Shown piece after piece: positions 1 through 11,190 of a stretch of DNA of 64,000 nucleotides. The stretch comes from Biomphalaria glabrata. Taxonomy: Eukaryota; Mollusca; Gastropoda; Planorbidae. The notes below the pieces were generated by a model that was not told the origin of the DNA, ran no database searches, and saw only the letters and a program-made list of their open reading frames with translations. How positions within the stretch are numbered: the first letter of the stretch is position 1; every line of letters starts with the position of its first letter. The translations under genes were made by a program, and so were the position numbers. The stretch covers positions 8,261,501 through 8,325,500 of the forward strand of contig NC_074716.1 of NCBI RefSeq assembly GCF_947242115.1, read 5' to 3'.

Positions 1-741
1 GGGGGGGGGGGCATATTAAAAGGAGACAAATATAATAATTCAGTGCATAAATCTAGATAACTATTTCTTTATCTTAATATGGAGACTATGCAGTGTGTTT
101 GAGAGTGCGTGTGTGTGTGTGCCAATTAAAAATCAAAACAGAGGAAGGGGTAGGATCCAGCAAATATATATATATAACGGAATGAGAACCAGATTTGAAC
201 AAATTCAAAGGAAATTAAATGATTCGTCACGTTAATAGCCAATCAGGAACCACGATGTACTGTTTTGAGCTCTAGTAACTTCTAGTCTGTCGTCTGCAAA
301 TAACACAATTGTATAGTTCTAGCCAAGTCTAGTGTGCTCATTTTAAGCAATTTAATTTCATTAATGAATCTGTAGATCTATGTACTCTATCCAGTAAGGT
401 TCTGTTGGTATTTTTATTCTAATGCAAAACGTCCATATGGATCTATATGTTTAGGTCTATAGTATAGTCAATAGATCTAGAATCTAGATCTATTTCATCA
501 TGGTCCTCAGTTAGACGTATGCTGTTTAACTTTGACCTTTACGTAATCATGTCAACTAAAAGATATAAATCTAGATTTGCAAATTATTGATTTAATGGAT
601 GTTTTATTGTTCTATTGCTTGGTCTTAAATCGTCAAACAAAAGAATTAATCCCAGTTGTCTAATGCTTATTTAGTATGGCTGCTGAAATGAGGGGCGGGA
701 ATATTACTTTCGAAACAAGAAGGGGGGTAACACATTCTTAC
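1..741 (-). other. Arginine kinase intron 1 (partial)
   Basis: Non-coding sequence downstream of the first coding exon of the minus-strand kinase gene; no further kinase exon is visible before the window edge. It holds a G11 run at the very start, a short GT microsatellite near 109-120 and scattered TCTAGA/AGATCT hexamers at about 450-580. Confidence 0.6.
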
Positions 742-895
742 CTGAGCGGATGCAGTCGGCAAGGGTGCCGCCAAATTTGGTTGTCTTATCTTTCAGCAGG
801 TCAAAGCGCTCCTGGGTAAGATTTTTAGCTAGAAGAGACTTGCAGTTGGCGTCAGCTTTCAGAAGGTCGTATAGTTTTTGTGCAGCTTCGGCCAT
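742..895 (-). CDS. Arginine kinase, first coding exon (gene continues off the left edge)
   Basis: Arginine kinase moves phosphate between ATP and arginine and buffers cellular energy in invertebrate muscle and nerve. The exon encodes 51 residues plus one base, beginning MAEAAQKLYDLL and containing CKSLLAKNLT, FDLLKDKTTKFGGTL and ADCIRSG, the diagnostic start of the N-terminal guanidino-kinase domain. The ATG is at 895-893. The exon ends in CTCAG at 742 and is followed by the donor GTAAGA, giving a phase-1 intron. The kinase active site and the rest of the roughly 350-residue protein are outside the window. The open frame continues a few codons past the donor, but that part does not resemble the family and is read as intron. 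Family assignment is confident; which paralogue it is cannot be told from one exon. Confidence 0.88.
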
Positions 896-1002
896 TTTGA
901 AATCAAATTTACGTAAACACAAGATTTGTTTTAGAAAGAAAATAAAGTAGGGTGCTCTCCCAAGCTTTGTGGTCGCAGGGTCAACAAAAAGGAGGGAAAC
1001 TG

Positions 1003-1010
1003 CTTTTATA
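1003..1010 (-). promoter_or_regulatory. TATA box of the arginine kinase gene
   Basis: On the minus strand the sequence is TATAAAAG, about 110 bases upstream of the kinase ATG. A start site some 30 bases downstream would fall near 975-980 and leave a 5' untranslated region of about 80 bases. Box and spacing are seen; the start site is inferred. Confidence 0.6.
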
Positions 1011-1159
1011 CTCGGTTGCCAGGAAACGCGGACAAGCAGGATCCCTTTTTCGTATCGGCTGGCTCGCTTGTCTCGTTGTGGATCAAACCAAACCCGCGCG
1101 CTAAGATACTCACAAAAGTGCCCAGATACAAACGTGCATTTGATTTGTCGAGGCACAGT

Positions 1160-1165
1160 CACGTG
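1160..1165. promoter_or_regulatory. CACGTG E-box upstream of arginine kinase
   Basis: A palindromic CACGTG in the context GTCACGTGAT lies about 150 bases upstream of the TATA box of the kinase gene. It fits bHLH-zip factors of the USF/TFE/Myc type. Function is inferred from position only. Confidence 0.35.
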
Positions 1166-1229
1166 ATTTGGTTACGTCTCGAGCAGCAGAAGGAGTGGGC
1201 TATGTGTTGAGAAAAGAAAATGGCGTTCT

Positions 1230-1952
1230 ATGTGTTAGGAGTTGTGTAGATCTAGACTCGTGATTTTTGCACCTGCTTTAAATTGCTTTTGTTATGAATG
1301 TTTTTAAAGCTTTTTTTTATAGAACATCAATAAAAAGGCTTAATCTCCGAGACTATATTATTTTTTAATTAAGCCTCGAGATCTAAGTGTAGGTCTATAA
1401 ACACAAATCGATGTAGGGCCCTAACCCACCTACCTCACTGAATTACAGCAATTTTTTATAACACACTACTGTTAATCTACAACAGTCTACAGATTAGATA
1501 TTCATAATAGGCCTTAACAAACAAAATAGATCTAGATATGCAGGTATTATTTATAGTCCTTTAAATAATATCTACATTGTACTTTATATTTCACACACAC
1601 ACACAATTAAAATAAAGATAATGTTAGGTTATTTGGCACATCGGCCCATTATTAGGCTTGCCCATTAATACTTCAAGCCAAGTTCAATGACTATCAGTCC
1701 CTCGGCCTCTACTTATTACTTTTTTTAAAAAAAAGGGGGGGGGGAAGAAAGGTAACTAGTGGGCTAAACACCAGTTGTTTACACAGAATCTTGGTTTTGA
1801 AAAGCAAAAATGAAAATTTGTCAAAAGTGCTGAAAGGTTTGCTTAGCAATTTGAAACTGAAGCTATGTTTCTCTCGACATTCAAAAACTGCGAAAAAAAA
1901 GCATTTCTAGTAAATATTCCAGGTGTTTATATTTATGGATCTTGTCTTTAAT
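1230..1952. other. Intergenic, no gene seen
   Basis: AT-rich sequence upstream of the kinase promoter. It holds a short CA tract near 1593-1604 and an A8G9 run near 1729-1743. No exon-like frame and no recognisable repeat family. Confidence 0.5.
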
Positions 1953-2107
1953 CCGTTTTACATGTTCCATCGGAGATGCAGACGTTCTAGCTCTGACCTC
2001 CTACAGGACCTCATGGGATGGAAGCGGGGATGGTTTTGAAATCAGAAATGGGGACGAACATGACACCAATCTGGACGCTCTGGAGCGCATGCTCATGACC
2101 ATTCGGT
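1953..2107 (-). repeat. Diverged tRNA-derived SINE (family A)
   Basis: A worn copy of the family seen clearly at 2176-2324. It keeps the GTTTTACATGTT end, the CTCC-AGGAC block and the head region with GGACGCTCTGG, in the same order and orientation. It lies just left of a better copy, so this may be a tandem or nested pair. Confidence 0.5.
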
Positions 2108-2175
2108 AATACTTTACATACATTAAGAAAAGATGTGTGTGTATCATTTTTATGGCCCCAGAAAGGGAAATTGTT

Positions 2176-2324
2176 TGTAAAATGTTTTACATGTTTCGGA
2201 TGTTCCTTCCTAGTCCAAACCTCCCGCAGGACGACGGGGGATGGGAGCGGGCAGGGTTTGAACCCTCGACCGTAGATAAATACGAACGACAGTCCAGCGC
2301 ACAAACCGCACGACCAGGCAGCCA
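2176..2324 (-). repeat. tRNA-derived SINE (family A)
   Basis: On the minus strand it starts GGCTGCCTGGTCGTGCGGTT, has a polymerase III B-box-like GGTTCAAACCC, then a conserved CGTCGTCCTGCGGGAGG block, and ends in GGAACATCCGAAACATG. Other copies are at 5323-5490, 22432-22600 and 31825-31993, with weaker ones at 1953-2107 and 12594-12762. The A- and B-box layout marks a tRNA-headed SINE. Apparent open frames here are by-products of the repeat. Confidence 0.8.
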
Positions 2325-2329
2325 TTGAC

Positions 2330-2545
2330 GGCTATTAGTCATGTATGGTCTGCCTGTCCGTCCGTCCAGTTTAGATCTCATAAAATAGAAAAGATATTGA
2401 CAATAAAAAAATTCAAAGTTCTGATGCAACGGCTACTTTTTTTTTCTGAAAGCGAAAAATTAAATTTTTAAAATCAACTATGCAAGCAGTTTTTTTTCCT
2501 TAAAAAACACACCAGTTTTACAACTATTCACTATCAATATAACAG
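2330..2545 (-). mobile_element. Tail fragment of the GGGGCCGCTAAAA element family
   Basis: In reverse complement this matches the last ~220 bases of the elements at 5207-8392, 11191-11818 and 52748-53627: the CTGCTTGCATA block, GCTTTCAGAAAA, AGTAGCCGTTGCA and the repeated GGACGGACGGACAG motif. Head and extreme tail are missing. Confidence 0.55.
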
Positions 2546-2589
2546 TATTGGCAACACTTTCAACACGGGTGCATCCCATCTTTCCGTAT

Positions 2590-2776
2590 CAGGGGTTCTC
2601 AACCTGTGGGTCGCGACCCCATTGGGGATCGATTGGCGATTTGCCAGGGGTCGCCTAAGACCATCGAAAATATGGATTGTTATTGTCTATTATTCTATTG
2701 CTGTGTGGGTGGGGGTCGCGGCAGAGTGGGGGATTATAATAAGGGGTCGCCGAGCAAAAAAGGTTGAGAACCGCTG
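2590..2776. mobile_element. hAT-type MITE, 187 bp
   Basis: It begins CAGGGGTTCTCAACCTGTGG and ends, in inverse, with CAGCGGTTCTCAACCTTTTT, a typical hAT inverted terminal repeat; GGGGTCGC blocks also lie inside both ends. The 8-bp flanks TTCCGTAT (2582-2589) and TTCTATAT (2777-2784) match at six of eight positions, as expected of an old target duplication. No coding capacity. Confidence 0.8.
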
Positions 2777-2784
2777 TTCTATAT

Positions 2785-4284
2785 GGACAGAAATAGTGTT
2801 GGAGAGGCACGAGGAGCTAAATTTGTACTTGGACACTATTTTAAACACACACAAAATTACTCACAGATTCTATATATTTTATCTTTTCAGTCTGTGGTGA
2901 TTCTAAGTTAATTCTAACAAAACTCCAGGACCTCTCGGTGTCAACTGGTGGAGATTAGTTGTCCCGTGACTTCATTGAAGAAAAAATATCGCCAGACCAG
3001 ACATACTATAAAGCATAATCAACTTAAATTATATCTAGTCCACTAAATGAGCTCGCTGCAATTCTGTTCAGCCTCAATCTTGGTTTGGTGAGAAGTTAAC
3101 ATCTGGAAACCGGTGCCGGTCTGTCCACTGGTGGAGGCTTCTCTACTAGTGATTTGGAAAAAGCGGACATAGTAATTAAGTTCCTTTGAACCTTTCAGCT
3201 TGTATACAATGGCGCAGGACGCATGAATCATACACAGGGTGATAATGACTGAAAGATGATTAGCCCAGTTCTAAGTACACTTTGTTGCACATAAAAAACA
3301 GTAACAATAGGAATTCAAGCTAGTCGGCTGGTAAACGCAACAACAAAGACATTTATGTTTCTTAGAACATTTGGGATTCCATAGAAACTAAAGACAGTTT
3401 CATTTCGAAAGAGAATCCCAAGATCATTCGTCCGTGTACATAGGCCTACATGTGTGTCCAACAGAGGACAATAGACAACATAATAATCTTCAAGTTTGGA
3501 CAATGTCTGAACAATGTTAACCTTAATTGTTGTGAAAACATGTATCATATCATATATGTGTTTTTGGTGATGTATTCTTCTACTGAATTAAAAAAAAAAG
3601 TGTTGCAGTTGTTGATAGTTCGTAGTTCAAGTTTCTGATATTCTTTCTGAAAATATTGAAACCTTCCTTTTTACATGCCTGGGTGGATCGGGGGCCTATT
3701 TAGAGTTTTGTTTCCACACAAACTGACTTTGTAACCTTTTTTTTTTATCTGTTAAACGACAATAATTATCCCGATAAAATCCCTAATTTCTATAAAAAGC
3801 ATACACCTCCCTCGGAACATGAAAAAACAAGAAATAATTTTATAAATCACTGAAAATAAAGAGAAAATCTTCAATCAGGAACTTAAGTCATGAGAATATC
3901 TTCAATTATGAAATTAAATCATGACAAATAACCGACTATATAGACCTACAGTTACGTTGTTCATCGTTTTAGATTCAAAAACACGTTTTAGATTCAAAAA
4001 CACGACTCTATAGGATTCAGTTATCTTAGTAATCAATGAAATTCAATGTATTCTGTTTTTGTTTTCTGTTGTTTTTTTTCTTCTTTTTGTTGTATACATC
4101 TATCTTCTTCATTTGATATGCATAGGCGGGCAGAACAAAACAAGGGAGAGAGGTTGTAAAAATTTTACAACTGTCAAGTAGTTACTTCCCTTATGTCACA
4201 TTATTTAAGCTCAAGAATGTGAATGCAATATATGATTTAAACATGGACAAAGCGTATGCTTTTATAAAGCTTATAAACTACCAC
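2785..4284. other. Intergenic, no gene seen
   Basis: AT-rich sequence with short unsupported frames. The only structure noted is a direct doubling of a 20-base block (TTTAGATTCAAAAACACG core) near 3968-4006. Confidence 0.5.
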
Positions 4285-4480
4285 AGATATCAACATACTT
4301 TGTCCGTCTGGTACAATTTGTATACACATAATCTCCCCCACACCCGTTCTCGGATCAAGTTGGAACTTTGCACAATTATTTGTTGTACCTAACAAAGAAA
4401 TGAACCATTTAAAAAAAACAACTATAAATTGATTAATTATTGGTAGTTAATGAATCTGTTTTGTAACGATAAAAGAAAAG
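4285..4480 (+). repeat. Dispersed repeat (family C)
   Basis: Contains GTCCGTCTGGTACAATTTGT, CACACCCGTTCTCGGATCAAG and TTTGCACAATTATTTG, recurring at 31595-31800, 39340-39710, 47395-47760 and 59160-60060. Only the first part is clear here; a second weaker block with GGATCAGGGTGAAATTTTGC follows near 4540. The class is not recognised. Confidence 0.5.
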
Positions 4481-5322
4481 AAATAAATGCTACTTATTAA
4501 GAAGTGGAGCTATTTTACCTATTATACTTTCCTTTCGCGGATCAGGGTGAAATTTTGCATTATTAAAATTCATTATTCATAGTCGATGGAATCAATACAA
4601 AAAAAAAATGTCCAATTTTTTTATTCTATTAATGGTAATTAATTAATTTTGCTTAATATAGAAAAAAGGACCTCATTCCTGCAATATTGAGATTATGGCA
4701 AGTGAATTTTGCGGTTATTTCCCTTATGTAAGCTTTATTTTTTTATATTTTGCTGGTTCACTCTCATTAAAATATAATTTATTTTTCTGTAAGTATGTGT
4801 ACACCTGTAATCACACCGGGCCTCTTTTATCTTAGCCACCCTGTATGTGTGCAAGCGAGATGTGCCCGTGTCTGAACTACAGACTTACTACAACTCATGA
4901 GCTCAGTTCAGTCGCACACGACAAATGGAAACAGAGCAGGTCTGACGAAAGAGAGTTAAAATAATATGTCGATTCTTGTTTTGTTTCTCTGCACCATCTC
5001 TCTCCCTATATTTTGTCTCTCTCTCTCTCTCTTCTTTAACTCTTTAAAATTGTCAGATCATTGAACTTTTTTTTTTCATGTAGACTACCATAAATATGTA
5101 GATGTTTAAGTTGTTTAGTCTGTTAAGCTGTTTCTGGTCCATAGTGAGTATAATCAAATTTCTAGAACTGAATGTCACAAAAACTTAAAATAGATTTCAG
5201 AAAGAACAAGATTACAAAGAGAGTTTGTGTTACACAAACTCAGAGGCGGCCCCCGTCGAAGTCGGATCCCTGTCGGATCTTCATATTCGCAAATAATATT
5301 CAAGAGGTGATTTAATTTTGAT

Positions 5323-5490
5323 GTAAAATGTTTTACACGTTTCGGATGTTCCTTCAGAGTTGAAAATAATTACTTCCTAGTCCAAACCTCCCGCAGGACG
5401 ACGGGGGATGGGAGCGGGCAGGGTTTGAACCCTGGGCCATCCATAAATCTGAACGACACTCCAGCGCGCAAACCGCACGACCAGGCAGCC
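5323..5490 (-). repeat. tRNA-derived SINE (family A)
   Basis: Nearly full copy: the CGTCGTCCTGCGGGAGG block, a GGTTCAAACCC B box, and the head GGCTGCCTGGTCGTGCGG at the right end. It lies inside the long element just after its head. Confidence 0.8.
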
Positions 5491-5690
5491 ATCAGATGGT
5501 CAAAAGTAATAATGTTTCAAAGATTCATTTGCCGTAAATTTAAATTTAATAAAAAAAATAGTAGATTAGTTTTAGTATATTAAAACATTACAATATTGAT
5601 CAAAACGTTTGGAAATGAAAATCTACACTTTTTTTTTTACACTTTAAGTTTAGAAATTGAAATTCTACATCTTAATCTAGTCTATTTTAG

Positions 5691-5830
5691 TCTAAACTAG
5701 ATCTAGAAATTCTAGATCTAGACTCTAAAATAATTTTAATTAGAATATAAATCCAGATCTAGATATACTGTAATAAAAATCTAGATCTAGTTTAAAAAAT
5801 CTAGATTAGATCTAAATCAAGATATCATTC
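5691..5830. repeat. TCTAGATCTAGA-rich tract
   Basis: Dense overlapping TCTAGA/AGATCT words with A/T spacers. The same low-complexity type recurs at 33030-33840 and in the first intron of the gene at 63140. Confidence 0.6.
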
Positions 5831-5873
5831 CTTTTTTAAACGCGAGTCACATAACGAGGCTTAATAAACATTA

Positions 5874-6640
5874 CTATACCGAGTTCTTTTTTCATTTCAT
5901 TTGAAGAATTAATTCCATATAACGTCAGAGGGAAAAAAAACACTACGTCACACGGCCTAGCTAGACTAAAAATCGCCTTCATCTATAAGAGCCATTTATC
6001 GAGTGTTCATAGACTTTGGTGCACCGAGTGCGTTCTTTAAGCATTTCATTTAAAGAATTCATTCCATATGACGTCAAAGGAAAAAAAACACTACGTCACA
6101 CGGCCTAGCTAGAATAAAAATCGCCTTCATCAATACGAGCCTTTTATCGAGTGTTCATAGACATTGGTGCACCGAGTGCGTTCTTTTAGCATTTCATTTA
6201 AAGAATTCATTCCATATGACGTCAAAGGAAAAAAAAACACTACGTCACAATTTAAGGCCTAGCTAGACTAAAAATCACCTTTATCAACACGAGCCATTTC
6301 TCGAGTGTTCATAGACATTGGTGCACCGAGTGCGTTCTTTTAGCATTTCATTTAAAGAATTCATTCCATGTGACGTCAAAGGAAAAAAAAAACACTACGT
6401 CACACGGCTTAGTTAGACTAAAATATGTTTTCATTAATACAAGCAATTTTTTCGAGGGTTAATAGACATTGGTGCACCGAGTGCGTTCTTTTAACATTAC
6501 ATTTAAAGAGTCCATTCATATGACGTCAAAGAAAAAAAAATTCCATTACCTCACAATAGGCTAGTACCGGTACCATAAAAAAAAATGTCTTTATTTACAC
6601 GAGATATTTAACGAGGGTTCATAGACATTGGTGCACTGAG
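5874..6640. repeat. ~150-bp tandem satellite, about five units, with CRE palindromes
   Basis: The marker GGTGCACCGAG recurs near 6019, 6167, 6321, 6473 and (as GTGCACTGAG) 6631, so units are 148-158 bp. Most units hold a perfect or near CRE (TGACGTCA), an A-rich run, a second TACGTCA half, then GGCCTAGCTAGACTAAAA and TCGAGTGTTCATAGACATT. The last unit is the most diverged. Confidence 0.85.
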
Positions 6641-6669
6641 TTCTAATAGATATTATTTAAAAAGGATCA

Positions 6670-7765
6670 AAGCCACATTGTTTTTGCGTTTTGTCTGTCA
6701 GTCGGTCTGTCCGTTATCTTGATATAAAAAAAACAACTAAAAGTTATTAAAAATTGATTAACCTTTATTTTACGTTTCAAAACATCGCAATAATTTTTAG
6801 GTATGAACACAATTGAAAAGTTTATATAATAGATTGTTCCGGATGTTTGTATAAATAGTAAAAGAAAAAGAGAATTTCAGATAAATGTAATACCGTTAAT
6901 TAAATTTTTTGGATGGTCTCGTATAAAAATTAGATGTACTACAGCCACGTGGAGAGATTTTCATACCTTACTTTGGTGTTTGGATTCTGTTTTCCTTAAA
7001 AATCGGAACATAATATTAACGATAATTAGATTTTTTAATGTTTTAGGTAGAAAGTTAAATGTACTGTAAGAGAGTAGTGAGTTAAAATATTTTTCATAAA
7101 AATCCGTAAAAACATTATTTCGTAAATGAGAAGATTATTTGTTTATTAATTAGAAGAGGGAGTTCAAACAATTATTTGGCGTTAGTAGATTTTTAAATAA
7201 ATTCGGAAATTTCTGGCGACGATTTGTAAGAAACAAAATCCGGAACTTTCTTTATCGATTACAAAACTTCTATGTTATGTTTTACAAGAAAATTAAATGT
7301 CTAAAAAGTAATTTTCAGTAATCAATTCTAGTAAATTACTTTTTTTAAAAGCCTTATGCGATTTCAAACAATCATTAGGCATAATTCATGTTTTATAAAA
7401 CAATATCCGGAACATTTTTACACTTAATGAAATATAAGTCAGTATAGAGATTATGATTTAGCATTAATATGCTATTTACATAAAAAACGGAACAACATAT
7501 TATTGATAATGTGTTTTTGCAACGTTTAAGCATGGAAATTGAATGTAATATAAGTTAGAAGAGCAAACAAACATTTGTTGGCGTTGATTAGTTTTGCACA
7601 AAAAAATCCGGAACAATCAATTTTAGATACTTAAAACTATTGAGATGTTATGGGAGGAACATTAAAGGGTAAATCAGATTTTCAATAGCTTTTAGAGTTC
7701 TAGTTTTTTAAATCTAATCGTGACGGACAGACCGACCAACAGACAAAACGCACAAAAATAAGCTT
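6670..7765. repeat. Inverted repeat pair enclosing ~1 kb
   Basis: GCGTTTTGTCTGTCAGTCGG and a following GTCTGTCCGT at about 6685-6715 are mirrored by ACGGACAGACCGACCAACAG and CAAAACGC at about 7721-7753. The sequence between is AT-rich, with several short TCCGGAAC-like blocks and no open frame. This could be an inner foldback element or subterminal repeats of the long element. Confidence 0.5.
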
Positions 7766-8404
7766 CTTTTATTCGGATGGGGGCACTAAACAAAAAATAA
7801 ATAAAATCTGATTTTTAAAAAAAAGTTTAAGGAATTGGTTTAGCACCTGATCATGTTGCGACGTTACGCTACTGCACGAAAATCGCTGCATAAAAAGTCC
7901 ATTTAAAAAAATGTGCGTGATATTTACATACAAAGTGCATTATTAGCCTTTATAAACAAACAGAAATGTTTTCTTTTAATTTTAGCAGCTAGTTGACCAG
8001 AAAAAACGTCTTTAACTATTATTTGTATTTGTTGTAAACATTTCCTGTACATTTTAAAAATATATTTGACTTAGTGATACTGAAAATACACAAAAATTGT
8101 CCATCTTTGTTAGCATATTGTAACATTGCCTCCCTTACATTTACGTAATTGTTTTAGAATTGGTGTATTTTTATGAAAAAATCGCTTGCATAATTAATTT
8201 TATAAATTAAACGGTTTGCTTTTAGAAAACCAAAAGTAGCCGTTGCACCTAAACTTTTCAAGCCGGATTTAATGATGAAATAATATTTTTCATATCTCTT
8301 CTAGTTTTCGAGATCTGAGTGTGACAGACGGACAGACGGACATTTTGCACAAACCTAATAGCGGCTTTTTCCCCTTACGGGGGCCGCTAAAAACAGATGA
8401 TACA

Positions 8405-8960
8405 CGAACTCCAGATAAAGACTACATCGATACAACAACTGAAGTCATATAAATATCTAGGCGTCATCATTGATAACAAGCTCTCATGGGAAGACCACCT
8501 TGGAACTCTGGCATAGAAAACAGCCCAGAGACTATTTTTCCTATACAAACTCAATAGCTTTAAACTAAATAAGAAATTCTTAGATATTTTTTTAGGCGCG
8601 ACTATGCCAAATCTGCTAACGTACGGAATAACATGTTAGCAAGGCAACGCTTCATCTTAAGTTGTATAGGATATAAATACATTTGTAAAATGTATGAACT
8701 TTATGAATTGCACTTACTGGGACTTAACATAGATGACTCACTTACATCGTAGAATAACATACAAGTCATGAGCATAGCCATGGGCGGGGAATTATATTCT
8801 TTCACTGAACAGAATTATAAGCTCAACACTATTGTTTCGTTATAGTCAAAAGCTGCTTTTTTCGTAGAGAAGATCAGACTCCAAAGAGAAACATTTGAAA
8901 CAAATGATAAATGTAAATATTTTTATTTACTTAATAAGTTGCACAAGTGGAAAACTGTTT
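8405..8960 (+). mobile_element. LINE fragment, C-terminal reverse transcriptase region, decayed
   Basis: Conceptual translation gives SYKYLGVIIDNKLSWEDHLG, then AQRLFFLYKLNSF and PNLLTYGIT, the conserved thumb region of CR1/L2-type LINE polymerases. In-frame stops interrupt it, for example just after the LGTLA segment, and the frame fades by about 8800. Both ends are truncated. It starts directly after the tail of the element to its left. Confidence 0.65.
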
Positions 8961-9936
8961 AAAAGTTTTCGTACACTTAAAACAAACATGGTCAAAATGT
9001 GCACTTGTTGTTTTTTTTTTTTTTTGCTATATATAAGCACTTGAATAAATATACAAATAAATAAAATGGGTTCACATTAAAGCTAGTCACATGTCTTGAA
9101 TAAAGTTTGTTTAAAATACTGACACAGCAAACAAATGTAAATATGAGGAAAATACAAAGTAACAATAGAATACAAAGTGATTTACTGTGGTGGTGGTGTT
9201 TTTTTTTTTAGCTAATGTCAAATTTCGAGTCAAACTCAAATGAATGATCATGCAGTGTGTCAACATCATCTGATGCTAAAATATTGTCTAAAGCAGTAAT
9301 GAATTTGTTTCACAAAGAGAGAAAAAAAGTTGTCATGTGTTTTAAGTGTTTAAAACACTATCTGAAGCCATGTCATTATCTATCCTGTATATACCTGATG
9401 AAAGAGAACAAGGTGGAAATACACATTTCATATAGGATTATTTTGAATGGAAGACAAAACATATATAGAGCAGTGCCTTCAGGCTACATTCAGCTACATT
9501 TTAGAATTATGTGGGCTAGTGACATGTTTAGAAAATGTCTATGCTTACTTCCTTCTAGGCTGAAAAACAGATTGGGCACTGACCTATAAAGGTGCATGAA
9601 CTACAAGCTCAAATGCAGTTAGACTAATTTGATTATTTAAAGGTACCATTGAGTTGAGTCCTTTAACATCAATGTGTGTCTGACAATTATTGGGATAAGT
9701 AAAGATACTTTAGGGACTGGCTTGATCATGCCCACTCAATTAATAAAATTATTGAGCCATCAAGTCTATAGATTTAAATCTCTCAATAAAATAGATACAT
9801 GTATTAGGCAAAATTAACTAACTTACCAAGAATGGCTGCGCAATGAAACATAACATTAACTATTTTTAAACATGCAAGTGAAAGAAAAAAGTAATGTTCC
9901 CCTTTCAGACTTTGAAATCTATAGAGCAGATGATGT
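8961..9936. other. Intergenic, no gene seen
   Basis: AT-rich sequence with a T-run near 9008-9024 and a 110-codon frame at 9257-9589 that lacks recognisable domains, splice sites or coding bias. Treated as non-coding. Confidence 0.45.
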
Positions 9937-10150
9937 TAGGTTCATCTGTTTTTTTGGTCCAAGGTTAACGAGCAGGGTGTCATGTGACCAGCACAATGAC
10001 CAACCGCTTTTACTTTCCAAACTAAAGTCAGGTACCCTTTAGAGTTGGGTGGACTCAGAGGTGTCATAAAAATCCCGAAATTCAAAATCCAAGTGTTCAC
10101 TAAAGATTGAACCCTGGACCCCAGGTTTGGAATCCAAGCATTTTAATACT
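9937..10150 (-). repeat. tRNA-derived SINE (family B)
   Basis: In reverse complement it shows a head with TGGATTCCAAACCTGGGGTC, a worn B box (GTTCAATC), then ACCTGACTTTAGT and the GGTCATTGTGCTGGTCACA block, matching the better copies at 44559-44808 and 52296-52523. Confidence 0.65.
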
Positions 10151-10335
10151 CAGCCACTGTAATAACTTTATGGTACATAAGATTACATATTATAATAGGC
10201 CTACAGCTAGCAAGTGAAGATTTAAGGATGGTACACAAATTTTCTGCATAGTATGTACATTAAGTCAAAATATGTTTTTATAATATCAGTACAGAGTACA
10301 AGAATGTAATATCTTATACTTAAGAGAAAAACACA

Positions 10336-10560
10336 ACAAAAACTATCTTATCTTATCTTATAAAATTACAAGACTTCCATTATTAAAAGAAGATAATCAT
10401 GTCCAACATGTATCCATGTGTTCATCTCGTCGTGCATGTTAATTAGAGACTGAAAATCTGTTAGGTCACTGGCTGATTCACGCAACCCATTCCATGCTCT
10501 AATAGCACTAGGGAAGAAGAAGCACTACTCTCATACATCAGATTCATCACTAAGGAAGAG
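10336..10560 (-). mobile_element. CR1/L2-like LINE 3' end
   Basis: The minus-strand translation contains FFFPSAIRAWNGL and SDLTDFQSLINMHDE, the conserved C-terminus of CR1-like polymerases, followed to the left by a TTATC-type simple 3' tail. The same end is found on the plus strand at 25680-25955. Confidence 0.65.
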
Positions 10561-11190
10561 TCACCTTTCTGACCTTGCAATCTTTAGACTCATAATTAAT
10601 AGAAATATAGTTTCATTAGATTTATAAAGTGATAAGGTATTTTAAATAATGAATAGAAAAAAATATGAATGGTCATTAATTTGATATGAAGTGCTAAAAA
10701 TATTTGTTAGCAAGGTACATATTTAAACCAGCTTTCAATTTTATTCATGAGATGTTACAAATATTACCCATACTATTCTTTAAAAAAGACAATAAATTAT
10801 TATTGCTACTCTTGTGATACAATTTGTCTATATATTCATGACCTGAAAATGATGACTTTGCAAAATAAAATTAATTTTAATGCTACTAAAGTATCAAACA
10901 AAAACAAAAAATCGAAATGCTGATAGAAACAGTTCTTACATGCTCAGGAACATGCCTTCAATATAATGAAATCTATACTTCATAGATAGTTATTTTATTT
11001 CAGTTTTAAAAACATACAATTATAAAAAAAACAAAAACAAATGTGGCTCAGGTAAATATGGTAATCCAAATCTCAAAAATAACTATTATATTTTCTTTTT
11101 CAATTTCAGAAGATAAAAGGAGCCCAAAGTGTATAACACTTTATTTTTTAAAGTTGGTTGATCAATAATAAAGTTAACCATAAAAAATAA
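10561..11190. other. Intergenic, no gene seen
   Basis: AT-rich sequence without a recognisable repeat or exon. Confidence 0.45.

Larger units (their letters stand above)
5207..8392 (+). mobile_element. Long member of an undescribed head/tail element family
   Basis: The head near 5207 reads CAAGATTACAAAGAGAG followed by the palindrome GTTTGTGTTACACAAAC and CGGCCCCCG. The tail ends GGGGGCCGCTAAAA at 8392. Shorter copies at 11191-11818 and 52748-53627 share the same head palindrome and tail. The tail's inverse (AGCGGCCCCCGT) nearly matches the head-proximal GGCGGCCCCCGT, so the ends are partly inverted. Inside are a family-A SINE, a ~150-bp satellite (5874-6640) and an inverted repeat pair (6670-7765). 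No long reading frame is visible, so it looks non-autonomous. That all of this is one inserted unit is inference; two adjacent partial copies would also explain it. Confidence 0.5.

Noticed and set aside
2011-2429. Overlapping frames on both strands
   Set aside because: They fall on family-A SINE copies and a tail fragment of the head/tail family; the same frames recur at other SINE copies such as 22270-22618.
5874-6640. CRISPR-like array
   Set aside because: Units repeat along their whole length, with no unique spacers, and the setting is eukaryotic; it is a satellite.
9257-9589. 110-codon plus-strand frame
   Set aside because: No recognisable domain, no splice context, AT-rich composition like the surroundings.
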